From Chloroflexota bacterium (lineage in GTDB: Bacteria > Chloroflexota > Anaerolineae > Aggregatilineales > UBA3940): a stretch of DNA of 9,702 bases. The position numbers and the translations under genes are program-made. Shown piece by piece: positions 1 through 6,015 of the stretch (the stretch's first letter is position 1; each line of letters starts with the position of its first letter). The notes below the pieces were generated by a model. That model ran no database searches and had not been told where the DNA came from. It saw nothing but the letters and a program-made list of their open reading frames with translations. The stretch spans positions 1-9,702 of the forward strand of contig DRKO01000392.1 of assembly GCA_011051745.1 (NCBI GenBank). The letters are read 5' to 3'.

Positions 1-35
1 CCCTTCGGGATTCCTTTCATTGTTAAGGGGTAACG

Positions 36-836
36 ATGCCTGATCGTGTGAAGGAGCGGCTCTCCGGGAAGCTCCCCCGCCGTTGGCTTGTGGCAGCAGG
101 GCTGGCTATAGCCGCCGTTGTGATACTGTACGGGGGATACCAGATGTTCCGACTGAGCCGGACGGTGCAAGACCCCCGCAACCAGACCTTCATGCAGTGG
201 TTCAGCGGCAACGAAGCTACCCGCGAGGCCCTGGTCACTGCCCAGCGTGAAGCCTGCCCCGGCGCGCCTTTCATCCTGCCCGCGGATGGCTACATCGGCC
301 TGCTCTACGGTGACCCGCGCGGACCGTACTCCGCCAGTCGCCCCCATCAGGGGATTGACATCTTCAGCCCGACCGGGCCGGGGGAGACGCCTGTTTATGC
401 GGCATACGACGGTTACTTGACCCGCGAGGCAGACTGGACAAGTTCGGTCATCATCCGTGTGCCGGATGATCCGCTCCAGCCGGGGAGGCAGATATGGCTC
501 TATTACGCTCACATGGCTAATCAGGCAGGGACGGAGGATTTCATCGAGGATGCGTTCCCGCCGGGGACGCATGAAGTGTTTGTTCCGCAGGGAACGCTGA
601 TCGGCTACACGGGCGACTATAACGGCAACTCGCTACGCCGCGTCTCGGTACACCTGCACTTTTCAATCGTGCTGGATGACGGGCAGGGCCACTATCGGAA
701 CGAACTGGAGTTTGCCAACACGCTTGATCCGTCCCTCTATCTGGGAATGGATCTAAACTACGCCTGTGTAGAAGGAATACCGGACTGCACCCCCGATCCA
801 CTGTGCGCGGAGGCCATATCAAGCTGGGGCAACTGA
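36..836 (+). CDS. Membrane-anchored M23 (LytM-type) metallopeptidase
   Basis: The 266-residue protein has a basic N-terminus (residues 1-17) and one hydrophobic segment (about 18-38), so it is probably anchored in the membrane with its catalytic domain outside. The M23 zinc-site motifs are present: HQGID (H104, D108), YYAHM (H159) and the HLH motif (H206, H208). H104, D108 and H208 would bind zinc, with H159 and H206 as the catalytic histidines. M23 enzymes cut peptidoglycan cross-bridges or Gly-rich peptides; the substrate here is unknown. The YYAHM and HLH motifs are separated by a longer segment than usual (about 160-205). Four cysteines (C74, C244, C251, C257) lie in the outer part and could form disulfides. 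The ATG at 36 follows AAGGGG (25-30) by 5 nt, which supports this start. The gene upstream is outside the window. Confidence 0.88.
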   Translation: MPDRVKERLSGKLPRRWLVAAGLAIAAVVILYGGYQMFRLSRTVQDPRNQTFMQWFSGNEATREALVTAQREACPGAPFILPADGYIGLLYGDPRGPYSASRPHQGIDIFSPTGPGETPVYAAYDGYLTREADWTSSVIIRVPDDPLQPGRQIWLYYAHMANQAGTEDFIEDAFPPGTHEVFVPQGTLIGYTGDYNGNSLRRVSVHLHFSIVLDDGQGHYRNELEFANTLDPSLYLGMDLNYACVEGIPDCTPDPLCAEAISSWGN

Positions 837-928
837 GGGCTGGCCGGTGAACTTTCCCCCTGTTTTCGGATCGCATGACGGGGCTCTCCACTTTCACACA
901 GAGTCTTCATCACTCCTTCACATCCGGT

Positions 929-969
929 GGCTATGGTTTAGATGACGATTGAGACAACTAACCATAACC
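929..969. repeat. Imperfect inverted repeat ahead of the small repeat-protein gene
   Basis: The arms GGCTATGGTT (929-938) and AACCATAACC (960-969) pair at 9 of 10 positions across a 21-nt spacer. The right arm ends 4 nt before the GGAGG ribosome-binding site of the next gene. It could be an operator or a leader hairpin able to affect translation. A weak promoter guess, TTCACA (917-922) with TAGATG (939-944) at 16-nt spacing, would put the left arm between -35 and -10 and the right arm just after the transcription start. The symmetry is seen; a regulatory role is inferred. Confidence 0.5.
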
Positions 970-986
970 ATGTGGAGGTATGAGCA

Positions 987-1400
987 ATGAAGGTCTGGAA
1001 GATATTCGGGATCGCGGGCGCAGCTCTGGTGGCGGCCCTGACAATCAGCGTAGGAGCGGCGGCTGCCCGGTACGGGGAACCCGGCCCGGGGGGCTACGGG
1101 CCGGGCGATGGCACGGGGATCAGTATCGCCCCGCAGGACGGCTCTGGATTCGGGGCAGGCAGTGCCCTGTTCGTTGACGAAGATGGCAATGGCGTGTGCG
1201 ACAACTATGGATCGGCCATTCAAAGCCAGGCCTTTGTGGACGGAGACGGGGACGGTATCTGCGACAACGCAGGAACCGCAGCCCGGATGGGCTACAATGG
1301 GATGAACAGCAATGGCGGATCGTCCCAGAACGGGCAGGGGTTAGCACAGCGATCCTTTACCGATGTCAATGGAGATGGCGTCTGCGATTACGCCCGCTAG
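987..1400 (+). CDS. Small exported protein with three DxDGDGxCD repeats
   Basis: The 137-residue protein starts with MKVWKIF and a hydrophobic Ala/Val-rich stretch ending near AAAA (24-27), a typical Sec signal peptide. A Gly/Pro-rich segment follows (29-58). Three 14-residue units then appear at 62-75, 83-96 and 124-137, each fitting F-[VT]-D-x-[DN]-G-[ND]-G-[VI]-C-D. The alternating Asp/Asn side chains resemble EF-hand-like or thrombospondin type 3 calcium loops, and each unit has one cysteine (C71, C92, C133). Extracellular calcium binding is plausible but inferred. A Gly/Asn/Ser/Gln-rich linker (102-119) separates units 2 and 3, and the protein ends inside the third unit. The start at 987 follows GGAGG (974-978) by 8 nt; an ATG at 980 is in another frame and too close to that site. 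I cannot name a family. Confidence 0.8.
   Translation: MKVWKIFGIAGAALVAALTISVGAAAARYGEPGPGGYGPGDGTGISIAPQDGSGFGAGSALFVDEDGNGVCDNYGSAIQSQAFVDGDGDGICDNAGTAARMGYNGMNSNGGSSQNGQGLAQRSFTDVNGDGVCDYAR
1170..1397 (+). repeat. Three coding repeats of an Asp/Gly/Cys calcium-loop-like unit
   Basis: The units lie at 1170-1211, 1233-1274 and 1356-1397, each coding for 14 residues with the core D-x-[DN]-G-[ND]-G-[VI]-C-D. Units 1 and 2 are separated by 7 codons, units 2 and 3 by 27. The peptide is conserved more strongly than the DNA: synonymous codons differ between units, so this is not a recent tandem duplication. Confidence 0.75.
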
Positions 1401-1420
1401 TGGCGAAATGACGAGCGGCC

Positions 1421-1450
1421 AGAGGGGCATCCCGCGCAGGATGCCCCTTT
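1421..1450 (+). terminator. Strong hairpin terminator between convergent genes
   Basis: AGGGGCATCC (1423-1432) pairs perfectly with GGATGCCCCT (1439-1448) around the 6-nt loop CGCGCA. The outer bases 1421-1422 and 1449-1450 can extend the stem by a G-U and an A-T pair. On the plus strand it is followed by TTTACGTTTAATTT, a broken T-rich tail. It lies 20 nt after the stop of the repeat-protein gene. It is also 9 nt beyond the end of the minus-strand operon, and may stop transcription from both sides, although the minus-strand side lacks a T-run. Confidence 0.8.
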
Positions 1451-1459
1451 ACGTTTAAT

Positions 1460-1930
1460 TTAACGCCTCAGGGTGGCAAGCAGGCGTCTGGGGTTTAGCA
1501 ACAGGTCGAGAGCATCGAGAGCAGATCTTACGACTATATCGGCGGCCTGAAGGGCCTCCACGTTCAGCCCCTCGCTTTCAAGCACGGCAATGCCCACCGC
1601 TGCCGCCTGCAACATCCCCACGTCGTTGCCCCCGTTGCCGACGGCCACCACTTTCTCCGCCCCCAGTTGATAGACGAAAGCGGCTTTCTGCTCGCGCTCG
1701 TGGCCTGCCTGAATGCGCCGGGCCACAAGCCCCAGTTCGGCGTCTAGGGCACTCTGTCTACCGTGCGTATCAGCCGTCAGGAGATGGATTTCACAGCGCT
1801 CTGAGAGGGCACGGAGACGCTCTGCCACGCCCTCGATCAGGTGACCATCGCAGGCCAGCGTACCGTTGACATCAAATACGATGTGCTCCAGTCGGTATTC
1901 TCCCCGACCGGGGATGGACAGTTCGATCAT
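1460..1930 (-). CDS. Soluble P-type-ATPase-like HAD phosphatase (COG4087 type)
   Basis: The 156-residue protein is a minimal haloacid-dehalogenase fold with no large cap. Motif I is DVNGT (20-24) with nucleophile D20; the usual second Asp is Asn (N22), as I recall for this soluble P-type-ATPase-like group. Motif II is the Thr of LLTAD (T52), motif III probably K82, and motif IV GNGGND (98-103) with D103. It should hydrolyse a phosphoester through an aspartyl-phosphate; the substrate is unknown. The C-terminal half (ADIVV, LDLLLNP) matches this group well. ATG at 1930 follows AGGAG (1936-1940) by 5 nt. It is the last gene of the operon, 9 nt after the preceding stop codon. Confidence 0.82.
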   Translation of the reverse strand: MIELSIPGRGEYRLEHIVFDVNGTLACDGHLIEGVAERLRALSERCEIHLLTADTHGRQSALDAELGLVARRIQAGHEREQKAAFVYQLGAEKVVAVGNGGNDVGMLQAAAVGIAVLESEGLNVEALQAADIVVRSALDALDLLLNPRRLLATLRR

Positions 1931-1939
1931 TTTCGCTCC

Positions 1940-2608
1940 TCAAGCCTCAAGCTGCTGGTCTATCAGATCGGGCAGAGATGAAAGGTCGGCGGGCGGCGGA
2001 ACGATCTCGACGTCCTGCAGACCTGCCATGCCGACCGGCAGAGCGGCGGCAGGCTCCACCCCGGCCCGACGAGCAACTTCCGCCCAACGCAGCCCCTCCA
2101 GTCCAGCCTGTCCCAGTTCGTCGGGACCGAGAAATATCTCAAGCCAGCGGTCCATGCCCGCCGCCTCCGCCATGCCCTGCACCAAAGCGCTCGACAGGTA
2201 AGGTGTCACCAGACCAACTCGAAGCCCGCGAGCGGCCAGCACTCCCAGGACTTCGGCCACGCCGGGCTGCCAGGCAGCGCATAAACGCCCGACTTCACGG
2301 GGGAGGACATCAAGGTAGAAGGGTAAAGCTTTAATCGGAGGGGCGGAACGCCCACACAGCCGGAAGAGAGCCCGGACGACCCGCCAGCGCCCCTCGCGCC
2401 ACTGAGACAGGGAATCCTCGGCAGTGAGGTCGAGATCGGCCCAGTAACTTCCCCAGTCCTCGACAACCCGGCGGTAGGCACGCTCCCACTCTGCCGCAGA
2501 ACCGCCGTGCCGCCGGGCCAGCACCTGCCCCCAGGCGACAGGAAGTGCGGCCTTCAAAGCCTGAGGGGCGATCAGGAGATCGCCATCCAGCAGGATGAGG
2601 GGAGCCAT
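1940..2608 (-). CDS. HAD-like protein with degenerate catalytic motifs
   Basis: The 222-residue protein has the outline of a capped HAD hydrolase, but several motifs have decayed. Strand 1 ends in LILLDGDLL: D8 and D10 sit at the DxD positions, but the following Gly-Thr is replaced by LL. Motif II is kept as GLVTPYLSS (T135). Around 161-180, where GKP with a catalytic Lys is expected, the sequence reads LGQAGLEG and has no lysine. Motif IV, normally VGDSxxD, reads VGMAGLQD: the first Asp is M194 while D199 remains. Residues 15-115 would be the helical cap. It may be a weak enzyme or a non-catalytic binding protein. I prefer the ATG at 2608, which shares one base with the upstream stop (TGATG), over the TTG at 2611. 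Both point to translational coupling. Confidence 0.65.
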   Translation of the reverse strand: MAPLILLDGDLLIAPQALKAALPVAWGQVLARRHGGSAAEWERAYRRVVEDWGSYWADLDLTAEDSLSQWREGRWRVVRALFRLCGRSAPPIKALPFYLDVLPREVGRLCAAWQPGVAEVLGVLAARGLRVGLVTPYLSSALVQGMAEAAGMDRWLEIFLGPDELGQAGLEGLRWAEVARRAGVEPAAALPVGMAGLQDVEIVPPPADLSSLPDLIDQQLEA

Positions 2609-3738
2609 CAACCGCCCGCTGTGCTCACTACTATGAGATCGCGGGGAAAGGTGGTCAGGCTCTCGGCCCCCTGCGGGGTGATGAGCACGTCGTCTTCGAT
2701 CCGGACACCGATCTCACCGGGAATGTAAATCCCCGGCTCGACAGTGAAGGTCATCCCCGGCTCAAGCGAGGTTTCGTCCCCTTCGACAATGTAGGGCCGC
2801 TCGTGAGCATCAAGGCCGATCCCATGACCGGTACGGTGTACGAAATACTCGCCGAACCCTGCCTCCTCGATAACCCGACGGGCCGCCCGATCCACTTCCT
2901 GACAGGGGACGCCCGGCCCCGCCGCCGCACGCCCGGCCTCATTGGCGGCACGGACGACTTCGTAGATTTCCTGTGTTCGGGGGGAGGGCGGTTCAGCTAT
3001 CTGAAAAGTGCGGGTGATGTCCGAGACATACCCCGACCAGCTGGTTCCAAAATCAATCAACAGCACCTCTCCGGCGCGGAGTTCCCGATCTCCGGGGACG
3101 CCGTGCGGCTGGGCGGCATTCGGGCCGCTCAGGACGATGGGTTCAAAGGGAACCGGCCCACCGCCTGCTTCGAGGAGGGCAATAGCCAGCCGGCTGGCAA
3201 CTGTGCGCTCCGTCATACCGGGGCGCACTTCCTCCACAACTGCGCGGAGGGCCTGCTCGGTGATGCGGATGGCTTCGCGCATCAGGGCGACTTCGGCCTC
3301 GTCCTTGAACAGGCGAAGGGCGTCCATCACCGGCGCGGCGTCCACCACAAGGGCATTCGGGACATGCCGCTGCACCAGCTTAAACTCCAGAACGCGCATC
3401 CGCAGGAACTCGACGGCGAGGGTGTGGACTTCCGGTAATGCCATCATCGCATCCCGGAGGGCCTTCTCCGGGCCTTCCCCGTCAGCCCAGGCAAACACCC
3501 GCGCTTCATAAGGCGCAGCCGCCTCGAAACGAGGCGCTTCCAGGCGGGGGAGGACAAAGGCGGGAGGGCCTTCGGCAGGGAAGAACCCGATGCTGGGGCG
3601 CTCCATCAAATGGAAGGCGAGACCGGTCATATAGCGCAGGTTCGCACCCGGAATCAGGGCCAGACATTGAATGTCCCGCCCCCGGAGTTCCGCCTGCAAC
3701 CGCTCTAACCGTCTGCGCAGCACAGTCACGGTGTTCAA
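2608..3738 (-). CDS. M24 family Xaa-Pro peptidase (aminopeptidase P / prolidase type)
   Basis: The 376-residue cytoplasmic enzyme should cleave peptides at a Xaa-Pro bond. Residues 5-140 form a creatinase-type N-terminal domain and about 150-370 the pita-bread catalytic domain. All five ligands of the two-metal site are present: D229 (LLIDFGT), D240 (VSDITRT), H305 (GHGIGLD), E334 (TVEPGIY) and E348 (RIEDDV). H212 of the conserved PHG is also there. Length fits bacterial Xaa-Pro peptidases of the PepQ/YpdF kind; sequence alone does not separate dipeptidase from aminopeptidase. The longest frame begins with TTG at 3738, 6 nt after the FHA gene stop, with no clear Shine-Dalgarno site. GTG codons at 3729 and 3723 are alternatives, so the first few residues are uncertain. 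It is the second gene of the minus-strand operon. Confidence 0.88.
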   Translation of the reverse strand: MNTVTVLRRRLERLQAELRGRDIQCLALIPGANLRYMTGLAFHLMERPSIGFFPAEGPPAFVLPRLEAPRFEAAAPYEARVFAWADGEGPEKALRDAMMALPEVHTLAVEFLRMRVLEFKLVQRHVPNALVVDAAPVMDALRLFKDEAEVALMREAIRITEQALRAVVEEVRPGMTERTVASRLAIALLEAGGGPVPFEPIVLSGPNAAQPHGVPGDRELRAGEVLLIDFGTSWSGYVSDITRTFQIAEPPSPRTQEIYEVVRAANEAGRAAAGPGVPCQEVDRAARRVIEEAGFGEYFVHRTGHGIGLDAHERPYIVEGDETSLEPGMTFTVEPGIYIPGEIGVRIEDDVLITPQGAESLTTFPRDLIVVSTAGG

Positions 3739-3744
3739 GGGACT

Positions 3745-4530
3745 CTAAACCGGTGTACCGGGTCGTCGCTTGGGCTTGGCACGGGCAACCAGCGTGGTAT
3801 CACCACTCCCCTCGTCGCCCCGGGGGACCGCACCTACCACACGAACCAGCATCTTGAGCAACCCGAACTCCACAACATCGCCCGTGCGCAGGGGGTACTT
3901 CTGGCCGGGTTGCAGATACAGGCCGTTGATCCAGGTTCCGTTTGTGCTGTCCAGATCGATCAGGTAAAGTCCCTCGTCGGCGGGCAGGAGGAGAGCGTGC
4001 TGGCGGGAGACGCCCATCTTCCCCTTATCCTGCGTGGAAAGGTCGAGGTCTACTTCGGTCTTGCGCTTCGGGTCGGCCCGCCCTATCACCGCCGCCCGCC
4101 GGACATCCATCCCGACCACCTCGCCTTCGGGCGTCAGGGCCTGAAAGATCACACGCCAGGATTGGGCCTCAGCCGAGCGGGCTTTCAACGAGCTGACCAG
4201 CTCAGCCCGGCGGGAAGCGCTCGCCGTTCCGGGTCGGGAGCCAGAAGCAGGCGTGCTGGAGGTCGTCGCCTTCTTTTCCGCCGGCGAAGCGGAGGCCTGG
4301 TCAGCAGCAGGGACGGTCTTCTGCCGGAGACTGGCCGTGTCAGGCGTCTTCGCAGGAGAGGCCGGACGGGCAGGCGGCCCGGCATTCTTACCCGCCGGTT
4401 TCTCCACCCGCCTGTGGCGCAGAGACTCTACCGGTCTGGTGTCTGTGTCAAGAGGAGAGGGTGGAACCGGCAGTCCTGTTTTTCCGGGCTTGCTCTCCGG
4501 CTTGTCTTTAGAGCTGAGTGGTTCGGTCAT
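3745..4530 (-). CDS. FHA-domain protein with long disordered N-terminal tail
   Basis: The 261-residue protein has a low-complexity Pro/Ala/Ser/Thr/Lys-rich N-terminal half (1-108), probably disordered and rich in possible phosphorylation sites, then a forkhead-associated domain at about 125-235. The phosphothreonine-binding landmarks are intact: GR (150-151), SRQHA (175-179), DLDSTNGTWING (192-203) and GDVVEFG (217-223). FHA domains bind phosphothreonine made by Ser/Thr kinases; no kinase is in the window. After the domain comes a basic tail containing DTTLVAR (244-250), whose threonine pair could be a phospho-switch, though this is speculation. There is no signal peptide or membrane helix. 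ATG at 4530 has only a modest AGG (4539-4541) 8 nt upstream. It heads the four-gene operon, probably transcribed from the minus-strand -10 near 4665. Confidence 0.88.
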   Translation of the reverse strand: MTEPLSSKDKPESKPGKTGLPVPPSPLDTDTRPVESLRHRRVEKPAGKNAGPPARPASPAKTPDTASLRQKTVPAADQASASPAEKKATTSSTPASGSRPGTASASRRAELVSSLKARSAEAQSWRVIFQALTPEGEVVGMDVRRAAVIGRADPKRKTEVDLDLSTQDKGKMGVSRQHALLLPADEGLYLIDLDSTNGTWINGLYLQPGQKYPLRTGDVVEFGLLKMLVRVVGAVPRGDEGSGDTTLVARAKPKRRPGTPV

Positions 4531-4569
4531 AGCGGTTACCTGCCGAGGTTTCTATGCGGGGCCTGAGCA

Positions 4570-4599
4570 TCCCTGCGAAGCAAGCCTCAATCGCAGAGA
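4570..4599 (-). other. Hairpin in the leader of the FHA operon
   Basis: CTGCGA (4573-4578) and TCGCAG (4591-4596) are perfect inverted copies around a 12-nt loop. Allowing one mismatch, the stem extends to 8 of 9 pairs (4570-4599). It lies 40-70 nt upstream of the FHA start codon, within the predicted leader. Further upstream, 4612-4640 holds two copies of TTGGGGC on the minus strand about 12 nt apart. These are visible patterns without a known function. Confidence 0.3.
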
Positions 4600-4664
4600 A
4601 GGGCCATTGCAGAGCCTGCCCCAAAGTGTCGCCCCAATGATAGATCGCGCGAGGCTCTTTTTAA

Positions 4665-4670
4665 AGTATA
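4665..4670 (-). promoter_or_regulatory. Candidate -10 box for the FHA operon
   Basis: On the minus strand the hexamer is TATACT, five of six to the TATAAT consensus, in a locally AT-rich stretch. No good -35 is found at 16-18 nt; a TTGTAA further upstream is too far, at about 23 nt. If used, the transcript would start near 4658 and carry a leader of about 130 nt before the FHA start codon. Confidence 0.35.
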
Positions 4671-4690
4671 ACCCATGACAGGGTGAGGTG

Positions 4691-4722
4691 TTGTTACAAA
4701 ACCATTAGCCTGATGATATAAT
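4691..4722 (+). promoter_or_regulatory. Extended -10 promoter for the MFS gene
   Basis: A perfect TATAAT (4717-4722) is preceded by TG at 4714-4715, giving an extended -10. The -35 is weaker: TTACAA (4694-4699) at the ideal 17-nt spacing, or TTGTTA (4691-4696) at 20 nt. Transcription would start near 4729, about 62 nt before the MFS start codon. It lies back to back with the candidate minus-strand promoter of the FHA operon. Confidence 0.7.
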
Positions 4723-4791
4723 CTACCCCTGTGCCCCCGGCACACGAGCACCTTCCGTCCCTCCCACAGACAAAGGCCCGGAGTTCTGCCC

Positions 4792-5997
4792 ATGAAACAG
4801 CCCGCCCCCGTCCGCATACGGCTCCTCATCCCATTTTTCGCGCTCACACGGGGCGTGTTAAACACAGGCTTCCGGATGGTCTACCCCTTCCTGCCCGCCA
4901 TCGCGCGGGGGCTGGGGGTAGACCTGGAGGCCGTCGCGCTGGCTGTAACCATCCGTTCCACCGTCGGGCTTGCCAGCCCGCTGCTGGCGTCCTCCGCCGA
5001 TCAGCGGGGGCGCAAGGCCATGATGCTGTTCGGTCTGGGCCTGTTCACCGGGGGGCTGCTGCTGGTCACATTCTGGCCGACCTACCTAGCGCTGGTGGCC
5101 GCGCTGCTGCTCTCCGCTGCCGGAAAGCTGATCTTCGACGCGACGATGCAGGCCTATATCGGCGATCAGGTTGCCTACGCCCGGCGAGGGCTGGCGATCG
5201 CCATCTCGGAACTGGGCTGGTCGGGATCGTTTATTGTCGGAATACCTCTCGTCGGGTGGCTGATCGCGCGGGCGGGGTGGAGCGCTCCTTTCCCGATACT
5301 GGCCGGGCTCGCGCTGATCGCCGCCATCCTGCTGTACCGCATCCTGCCAGCAGACGCACCCGCACCGGAAGATCGTCCCTCGCTCCAGCAGAACTTCCGC
5401 GCCGTCCTCATTCACCGCGCCGCTGTCGCCGCCCTGACTGTCTCGCTGCTGACCAGCGCCGCCAACGAGGTCGTTAACATCATTTACGGAGCCTGGATAG
5501 AGGACGCCTTCGGGTTGCAGGTGGCCGCTCTGGGGGCGGCTTCCGCCGTGATCGGGCTGGCCGAACTGGGCGGGGAGGGACTGGTCGCCGCCCTGACCGA
5601 TCGGCTGGGGAAACGTCTCGCCGTCGGGCTTGGGATCGGGCTGAACGCGCTGGCATGCCTTGCCCTTCCTTTACTGGCCCGGAGCCTGGCGGCTGCGCTG
5701 GTGGGGTTGTTCCTGTTCTTCATCACGTTTGAGTTTATGATCGTCAGTTCCTTCTCGCTGCTCTCGGAGCTTCTGCCACGGGCGCGGGCCACGCTGATGG
5801 CCGGGAACTTCGCTGCCCTCTCCGGCGGGCGGGCGCTCGGCGCGCTGATCGGGCCACTCCTTTTCCCGCTGGGGCTGATGGCAAATAGCGTCAGCGCGGT
5901 GGCGCTTAACGGGCTGGCACTGGCGCTTCTATTTCTCTTTGTGCAGGTCGAGCAGGAGAGAAGAACACCCGCTGTCGAGACGCCGGGGCAGGGGTGA
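4792..5997 (+). CDS. Major facilitator superfamily transporter
   Basis: The 401-residue protein has about 12 hydrophobic segments in two halves joined by a charged loop near 186-206, the usual MFS plan. The loop after TM2 carries the motif-A-like SSADQRGRK (67-75). The second half has the matching loop ALTDRLGKR (267-275). Members are proton-linked symporters or drug and metabolite exporters in the inner membrane; the substrate cannot be read from sequence. An unusual run of acidic and polar residues in or near membrane segments (E225, E258, E262, E314) could mark a substrate or proton path. ATG at 4792 follows GGAG (4780-4783) by 8 nt. The gene is alone on its strand and ends 18 nt from the convergent Ppx/GppA gene, with no hairpin between them. 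Confidence 0.88.
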   Translation: MKQPAPVRIRLLIPFFALTRGVLNTGFRMVYPFLPAIARGLGVDLEAVALAVTIRSTVGLASPLLASSADQRGRKAMMLFGLGLFTGGLLLVTFWPTYLALVAALLLSAAGKLIFDATMQAYIGDQVAYARRGLAIAISELGWSGSFIVGIPLVGWLIARAGWSAPFPILAGLALIAAILLYRILPADAPAPEDRPSLQQNFRAVLIHRAAVAALTVSLLTSAANEVVNIIYGAWIEDAFGLQVAALGAASAVIGLAELGGEGLVAALTDRLGKRLAVGLGIGLNALACLALPLLARSLAAALVGLFLFFITFEFMIVSSFSLLSELLPRARATLMAGNFAALSGGRALGALIGPLLFPLGLMANSVSAVALNGLALALLFLFVQVEQERRTPAVETPGQG

Positions 5998-6015
5998 ACC
6001 CCGGAACAGGCGACC

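Noticed and set aside
1..35. Possible end of an upstream terminator (CCCTTCGGG followed by a T-rich stretch)
   Set aside because: Only a 3-bp stem is visible and the rest is outside the window.
837..928. Hidden gene, RNA or terminator after the M23 gene
   Set aside because: No frame with a ribosome-binding site, no stable stem and no T-run; nothing supportable here.
2803..3438. Open plus-strand frame of 211 codons opposite the Xaa-Pro peptidase
   Set aside because: It is antisense to a gene with all five metal ligands intact. The translation is a low-complexity Gly/Arg/Pro/His mix with no motif, as expected from high GC.
3910..4566. Open plus-strand frame of 218 codons opposite the FHA gene
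   Set aside because: The opposite strand has a complete FHA domain and this translation shows only Arg/Gly-rich low complexity.
4731..5477. Plus-strand frame of 248 codons overlapping the MFS gene in another frame
   Set aside because: It is an Arg/Ala-rich out-of-frame reading of a well-formed 12-segment transporter, and begins at the promoter with no ribosome-binding site.
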